Program-made: the position numbers and the translations under genes
Notes under the pieces: model-generated
Seen by the model: only the letters and a program-made list of their open reading frames with translations
Database searches by the model: none
Told to the model about the DNA's origin: nothing
Assembly: GCA_024743115.1 (NCBI GenBank)
Contig: JANSXC010000006.1
Span: forward strand, 62,001-126,000
Direction: 5' to 3'
Source of the DNA: a bacterium
GTDB taxonomy: Bacteria > Planctomycetota > UBA1135 > UBA2386
Length of the DNA stretch: 64,000 bases
Shown here: positions 59,793 to 64,000 of the stretch, piece after piece
Numbering within the stretch: position 1 is the stretch's first letter
How the letters are laid out: each line of letters starts with the position of its first letter

Positions 59793-62291
59793 ATGACCGC
59801 CAGTTCACCCGATATCGCGCTCGAGAACCTGCTCGCACATTCGGGCTGGGTCCGGAGTCTCGCCAACCAGCTCGTGCGCGACCCCGACGTGGCCGAGGAT
59901 CTCGCGCAGGAGACGATGCTCGCAGCGCTCGAGGCGCGGGGCGACCGTGTGCGGTCGCCACGCGCCTGGCTCGGCCGGGTTCTGCGCAATCTGATGTTCG
60001 AACGGCTGCGCGGTGAGCAGCGCCGGAGCCGGCGCGAGGCGGCCGTGGCGCGGGCCGAGCCCGAACCGAGCAGCGCCGAACTCGTCGAACGGGTCGACGC
60101 GCACCGCTCGGTGGTCAACGCCGTCATGGGATTGCCGGAGCACTATCGGTTGATCTTGCTGCGCCGCTACTACCTCGACGAGACGCCGAGCGCGATCGCG
60201 GCGGCGCTCGAGATGCCGGTGGCCACGGTGAAGACGCGTTTGCAGCGCGGGCTCGAACAACTGCGTGGCGTCCTGGACCAGCGCTACGGCGGGCCCGAGC
60301 AGCGGCGCAAGGCGCTGTTGCCGCTCGTGCCGATCACGGGCGCGAAGGTGCCGGTGTTCGGGCTGATGCTCACGGCAGCCGTGATGGTGTTGGGCGGCGG
60401 GGCGATCTGGGCGACCGGCTGGTTCGACGCCGTGGAGCCCGTGGTGGTCACCAGCCGTGGCGGGGCGGCGCCGGTGCGAACGTCCGGAACGACGACGGCG
60501 CCAGTCGCGCGCGAGGAGGCGGTCCGCGACTCGGCGCCTACGACCGTCGCCGGAGACGTCGCGGCGGCGTGGACCGCGCTGAAGATGCCCGCGCGCGGTC
60601 TCTCGGGGGTTGCTCTGACCGCCGACGGTAGTCCGGCGGCCGGGATCGTGTTGCAGTTCGTGCCGGACCGCGAACGCGCCCGGGGCACCCGGATCGCGAT
60701 CACCGATGCGGGCGGCGCGTTCGAGCTCACCGTCGCCGGCAGCGGGCGGGTGACCGCGGCTTCCGAAAACGTGGTGACGTTGCTGGCCGCAATGGCGAAC
60801 ACCGCGGCAGTGCGCGCCGACCTGTGTGTCGTGGTCGCCACCCCGCGCGCACTGATCGGGCGGGTGCTCGACCGTGCGGGTAACCCGCTCGCAGAGGCGA
60901 CGGTTGCGGTCCGCCCGCCCATGGACCTGCGATCGCGATTCGGCGCTCGGGTGTCGAAGGCCCGAACGCAGCGTTTCGAGGCGACGACCGATGCGACGGG
61001 ACGGTTCGAACTCCAGCGTATCCCGGTGCTGCCCGGTGCCGAGATCGAGGTCGTTCGCGGAGGCTTCGCCGCTCTGCGGCTGCCGCTACCCGTCGACACG
61101 ACCGTCGAGTTTCGGCTCGAACGACCGCAACGGCCGGCCGATGCGATTGCGGGTCAGGTCGTCGATCCGGGTGGGTTGCCGGCACGCGATGTGCGCGTGG
61201 CCTGCGGTGACGCCGTGACCCGAACGGATTCGGCCGGTCGGTTCTGGCTGCCCACGTCTGCGGTCGGCGAGCGGCTGATCGCGTTGCGTTCCGGCAACCA
61301 GCCCGGGGTGCTTGCGAAGTCGGGTGCGTCCTGGCCGCGTGACATCGTGCTCCGCCTCGGGCCGCCGCCGCACACGCTGCGCGGCCGCGTCGTCGACGAT
61401 GCGGGCCGACCCGTGAATCGGGCCCACGTCTGGATCGCCGATCCACTGCTGTTCTCGTGGCAGCCCGGTGTCTGTTACCAGACGGCGAGCAGCACGCTGG
61501 GGCCGATCGCGACCCAGCAAGGGGGGGCGGCCAGGCGTCCGGAGGCCGTGGAGGCGCTGCTCGGTGACTGCAATGTCGTCTGGCGACCGGCGGTCGCGGG
61601 GCCGGACGGCCGCTTCGAGCTGTCGGGTCTGTGTGATCGCGAGTACTTGGTGATGGCCGGCAACCCGGCAAACCTCTGCCTTGCATCACCGGCGAAGTTG
61701 CGCGGCGATGCTGGCGAGGTGGAATTGCGTATTGCACGCCGGGTGATCGATCGCGTGCACGGTCGGGTCGTCGATGGCGCCGGGCGGCCGTTGGCGCGGG
61801 TCGGTGTCGCGTTGCAGCTCGACATCTGCGAGCTCACGGTCGGTGGTCAGCCGGCCTATCGCCAGCTCTACCGCGCCGGGTCGATGGTTACCGGCCCCGA
61901 TGGCGAGTTCTTCCTCTACGACGTGCCGCGCGATCACGTGCGGTTGCACTTCCGGGCGAACGGTTTCGTCGATCGAACAGTGGCGTTCGACGTGGCGGCT
62001 GTTGCAGCGCCGATGACCGTCGGACTCACCCGCAGCAACGAACTCTGGGTGCGCAGCCTGGATCCCGTCGCCGTCGATGCGGTCGTCGTGCTCGATCGCG
62101 ATGGGCGTCGTCTGCGGGTCGAAGTGCCGCGAGGTGACGAGAGCCAGCAACTCCGCCGCGTGCCGCTGCACGCCGGGCGCACCGAGGCGTTCATCCTGCC
62201 CGCGACCGCGGTCACGATCGTCGGCTTTCGCGCGGGCGACGAAGTGCGCCGCGTGCCGGTGCCGTCGCGGGGCGGCGAGCTGCAACTGTGA
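59793..62291 (+). CDS. ECF sigma factor fused to a transmembrane segment and carboxypeptidase-regulatory-like ectodomain
   Basis: An 832-residue single polypeptide. Residues 1-165 are a complete ECF sigma factor: region 2 with VRDPDVAEDLAQETMLAALE and SPRAWLGRVLRNLMFERLRG, and region 4 with LPEHYRLILLRRYYLDETPS and EMPVATVKTRLQRGLEQLRG. A single membrane helix lies at about 186-208 (VPVFGLMLTAAVMVLGGGAI). The remaining 620 residues are exported beta-sandwich units of the carboxypeptidase-regulatory-like type (GRVLDRAGNPLAEATVAVRP, TTDATGRFELQRIPVLPGAE, GQVVDPGGLPARDVRVACGD, GRVVDGAGRPLARVGVALQL). Type I-like insertion would keep the sigma domain cytoplasmic, so signalling could be direct or need proteolytic release. 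ATG 59793 is chosen because earlier codons lack sigma homology. Confidence 0.88.
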   Translation: MTASSPDIALENLLAHSGWVRSLANQLVRDPDVAEDLAQETMLAALEARGDRVRSPRAWLGRVLRNLMFERLRGEQRRSRREAAVARAEPEPSSAELVERVDAHRSVVNAVMGLPEHYRLILLRRYYLDETPSAIAAALEMPVATVKTRLQRGLEQLRGVLDQRYGGPEQRRKALLPLVPITGAKVPVFGLMLTAAVMVLGGGAIWATGWFDAVEPVVVTSRGGAAPVRTSGTTTAPVAREEAVRDSAPTTVAGDVAAAWTALKMPARGLSGVALTADGSPAAGIVLQFVPDRERARGTRIAITDAGGAFELTVAGSGRVTAASENVVTLLAAMANTAAVRADLCVVVATPRALIGRVLDRAGNPLAEATVAVRPPMDLRSRFGARVSKARTQRFEATTDATGRFELQRIPVLPGAEIEVVRGGFAALRLPLPVDTTVEFRLERPQRPADAIAGQVVDPGGLPARDVRVACGDAVTRTDSAGRFWLPTSAVGERLIALRSGNQPGVLAKSGASWPRDIVLRLGPPPHTLRGRVVDDAGRPVNRAHVWIADPLLFSWQPGVCYQTASSTLGPIATQQGGAARRPEAVEALLGDCNVVWRPAVAGPDGRFELSGLCDREYLVMAGNPANLCLASPAKLRGDAGEVELRIARRVIDRVHGRVVDGAGRPLARVGVALQLDICELTVGGQPAYRQLYRAGSMVTGPDGEFFLYDVPRDHVRLHFRANGFVDRTVAFDVAAVAAPMTVGLTRSNELWVRSLDPVAVDAVVVLDRDGRRLRVEVPRGDESQQLRRVPLHAGRTEAFILPATAVTIVGFRAGDEVRRVPVPSRGGELQL

Positions 62292-62415
62292 GTTCGGCCG
62301 ATTGCGCCGCGTGCGCCGCCGCGTTCGGGATTCTTGCAATGGTCTGAGTTCTCTGAGCGGGTGGCAGCAACCCGAAAGGCGTTTCCCCGACCAAACCCCA
62401 ACGCGAGAGCAGCGC

Positions 62416-63609
62416 ATGAACCCGATCCCGACCTTGTCCACCGTCCTGTTTGCCGCCGTCGTCTCGACGCCGACGCCGCCCGGCGTCGAATGGCTCTACT
62501 CCCTGCCCGCTGCCAAGGCGAAGGCGACGACGATCAATCGACCCATCCTGGTCTACTGCTGGTCCGAGGGCAGCGACTACTGCGGCAAGCTCTGGCGCGA
62601 GACGCTGGCCGTGGACGAAGCGATCGAGCCAATGGGACAGTTCGTCTGCTACAGCGCGAAGCACGGCGGCGACGGGGTGCAGGACGTGTTCGAGGAGTTC
62701 GGTGTTCGGACGCTGCCGACGTTGTTGTTCCTGTCACCGGAAGGCCGGGCCGAGGACCTGATTCAGGGCTTCATTCCGATCGCCGACTTCCGGACGGAAC
62801 TCGCACGTATCGAACGTGGTGAAGGCACGGTCAGTAGCCTGCAGTCGAAGATCGACCAGGCCGAAGACGGCACCCAGGAAGACATCGAGGCGCGCTGGGC
62901 GCTGGCCGGCAAGGTGCAGGCGCTCGGCAATCAGGCGCGTCACGACCAGCTGATGGCGTCGATCACCGCCGCGGACCCGAAGGGCAAGACGCTGATCGGC
63001 GCGCGGGTGCGCCTGCAGGAACTCGTGAAGGAGGCGCTGGGGCAGAACGAAGACGGCCAGGATGGCGGCGACGCGCACGATCACGAGGAAGAGACCGAGG
63101 AGCAGCGCCTGGAGCGCATGCGCAACTGGGACCTTGCGCCGCTGTACACCCATGCCCGCAAGGTGCCGCTTGCGGAAGCGCGGCACGAGGCGTGGGAGCG
63201 CATCGGCAACCTCGAAGCCCAGCGCAAGAACATGCAGGCCGCGTTCGAGGCGTTCGAGAAGGCGTGGAAGACCTGTCCCGAGGAGAAGGCTGCGGAGTGG
63301 TCGATCAATGTTGCGCGCTGGGTCGTCGACCACGGGACCGAGCGCACGAGCAAGGAGAAGAAGTTCGCGCTCAAGCTCGCGGAGAGTGCGCTCGACGCGC
63401 TGAAGAAGCACCAGAAGGCAGAGCCCGCCGAGACCGACGAGCAGGCCGCGAAGTACCGCGAGTACGAGGCCTATTGCTGGAACACGATTGCCTGGTGCCA
63501 CCATCTGACCGGCAAGAAGGGCCCCGCCATCAAGGCTGCGAAGAAGGCCGTCGAGCTGCACGAGTCCGATGCCAACCGGGCCGCGCTGAAGAAGATCGCG
63601 AAGAGCTGA
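62416..63609 (+). CDS. Exported thioredoxin-fold protein lacking CxxC (paralogue B)
   Basis: A 397-residue protein with a short hydrophobic leader (MNPIPTLSTVLFAAVVSTPT), probably exported. Residues 20-140 form a thioredoxin fold: RPILVYCWSEGSDYCGKLWR has a lone Cys where the CxxC motif would be, and FGVRTLPTLLFLSPEG holds the cis-Pro loop. The rest is charged and helical (EEETEEQRLERMRNWDL; FALKLAESALDALKKHQKAE), TPR-like. It is a clear paralogue of the protein at 58460-59635. It lies 124 bp downstream of the ECF-fusion gene on the same strand, so the two paralogues flank that gene. Possible client of, or signal for, the fusion protein (inference). Confidence 0.8.
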   Translation: MNPIPTLSTVLFAAVVSTPTPPGVEWLYSLPAAKAKATTINRPILVYCWSEGSDYCGKLWRETLAVDEAIEPMGQFVCYSAKHGGDGVQDVFEEFGVRTLPTLLFLSPEGRAEDLIQGFIPIADFRTELARIERGEGTVSSLQSKIDQAEDGTQEDIEARWALAGKVQALGNQARHDQLMASITAADPKGKTLIGARVRLQELVKEALGQNEDGQDGGDAHDHEEETEEQRLERMRNWDLAPLYTHARKVPLAEARHEAWERIGNLEAQRKNMQAAFEAFEKAWKTCPEEKAAEWSINVARWVVDHGTERTSKEKKFALKLAESALDALKKHQKAEPAETDEQAAKYREYEAYCWNTIAWCHHLTGKKGPAIKAAKKAVELHESDANRAALKKIAKS

Positions 63610-63659
63610 GGATCGCGGCCTCCGGTTGCAGCGATGGTGGGTGGGCGTAACCTGACGCC

Positions 63660-64000
63660 ATGCTCGCCCGCGATCCTGAGGATCGGGCGGGGCGCCGCTC
63701 GCCCGGCGCCGCGTCCGACCCGGAGTCTGCTCCGGCCCGGTCCGCCGCCGCGGACCCGAAGGCCTGGGCGGCGGACCTCGAGCTCGTGGCGGCGGCGGCG
63801 CGGCGCGAGCCCGAGGCGCTCGAGCGCTTCATTGCCCGAATGCGGTGTGTGCCGCGGTTCCTCGGCTGCCTCAATCGGCGGGCGAGCCGGCCGCTGCCGC
63901 CCGAAAGCATCGAGGATCTCGTGCAGGACGTGCTCGCGGTCGTCTGGCGCCGGCTGACCGAGTTCCGGGGTGACGCGGCGCTCGAGACCTGGGTGTTCCG
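63660..64000 (+). CDS. RNA polymerase sigma factor, N-terminal part (continues beyond window)
   Basis: From ATG 63660 the frame stays open to the right edge (113 full codons). An Ala/Pro/Asp-rich leader of about 45 residues is followed by sigma region 2 sequence: EPEALERFIARMRCVPRFLG, ESIEDLVQDVLAVVWRRLTE (the core-binding helix, with the DLVQDV pattern typical of ECF factors) and FRGDAALETWVF, where the window ends. It is therefore very likely another ECF sigma factor; region 4 is not visible. The gene lies 50 bp after the thioredoxin-like gene on the same strand. Confidence 0.8.
   Translation, partial: MLARDPEDRAGRRSPGAASDPESAPARSAAADPKAWAADLELVAAAARREPEALERFIARMRCVPRFLGCLNRRASRPLPPESIEDLVQDVLAVVWRRLTEFRGDAALETWVF

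Noticed and set aside
1-64000. tRNA, rRNA, insertion sequences or prophage
   Set aside because: No tRNA T-loop/acceptor pattern, rRNA stretch, transposase, integrase or phage structural gene was recognised on reading; a covariance-model scan would be needed to exclude small RNAs.

Overview
The window is one contiguous, GC-rich, gene-dense piece of bacterial chromosome. I see no tRNA, rRNA, CRISPR array, insertion sequence or phage gene in it. The gene content points to a Planctomycetota lineage, which is inference from content only: ECF sigma factors next to or fused with signalling modules, large Ser/Thr kinases with TPR-like tails, carboxypeptidase-regulatory-like beta-sandwich repeats, PA14/cytochrome c and propeller proteins, FG-GAP, nidogen-like and beta-helix secreted proteins, and GYF_2 membrane proteins. 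Myxococcota or another large-genome aerobe is a less likely alternative.

Layout. 1-5 kb: the start of a lipoprotein gene, a coupled pair of leucine-dehydrogenase-like enzyme and hotdog thioesterase, and a secreted subtilisin. 5-11.3 kb: a signalling operon of ECF sigma factor, transmembrane Ser/Thr kinase and membrane-anchored beta-sandwich repeat protein. 11.3-16.5 kb: a coupled operon of penta-haem cytochrome c/PA14 lipoprotein, beta-propeller protein and exported beta-sandwich protein. 16.5-19.3 kb (minus): an FG-GAP protein whose frame is interrupted by one UGA, coupled to an M64 metallopeptidase. 19.6-26.5 kb: a lipoprotein and three minus-strand genes (M17 aminopeptidase, beta-helix protein, M1 aminopeptidase). 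26.5-30 kb: rpiA, a half-size YedE-type selenium-transport-like protein and two exported proteins. 30-33.3 kb: a large propeller/di-haem protein. 33.3-38.3 kb: a crotonase, then a tight membrane cluster (TM2, DUF2752, two GYF_2 paralogues, a TM protein, a CPBP protease). 38.3-43.4 kb: YgiQ-type radical SAM protein, SGNH-like membrane protein, small lipoprotein, hexose-phosphate mutarotase and an ECF sigma factor. 43.4-48 kb: a Ser/Thr kinase paired with that sigma factor and a nidogen-like secreted protein. 48.5-53.2 kb: SPASM radical SAM enzyme, a bacterial PH-domain pair, a voltage-gated-type K+ channel and a MmcQ/YjbR protein. 53.3-57.3 kb: polytopic membrane protein, dicarboxylate symporter and a glycine-rich-tailed membrane protein. 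57.3-64 kb: a sialidase, two thioredoxin-fold paralogues flanking a one-protein ECF sigma-TM-ectodomain fusion, and the start of another sigma gene.

Two results stand out. First, the FG-GAP gene at 17962-19320 reads through a single UGA codon. A perfect 7-bp stem (8 bp with a G-U pair) with loop AGUUC starts 11-12 nt after that UGA, which fits the general bacterial SECIS pattern. A gene resembling the selenium-linked YedE/FdhT membrane family lies 8 kb away. Together these make a testable selenoprotein hypothesis. Second, the gene at 59793-62291 joins an ECF sigma factor, one membrane segment and a large beta-sandwich ectodomain in one polypeptide. The separate genes at 5083-11292 encode a sigma factor, a kinase and a similar ectodomain in one operon. 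Most starts below were chosen from overlaps with upstream stops, signal peptides or Shine-Dalgarno sites rather than from the longest frame.
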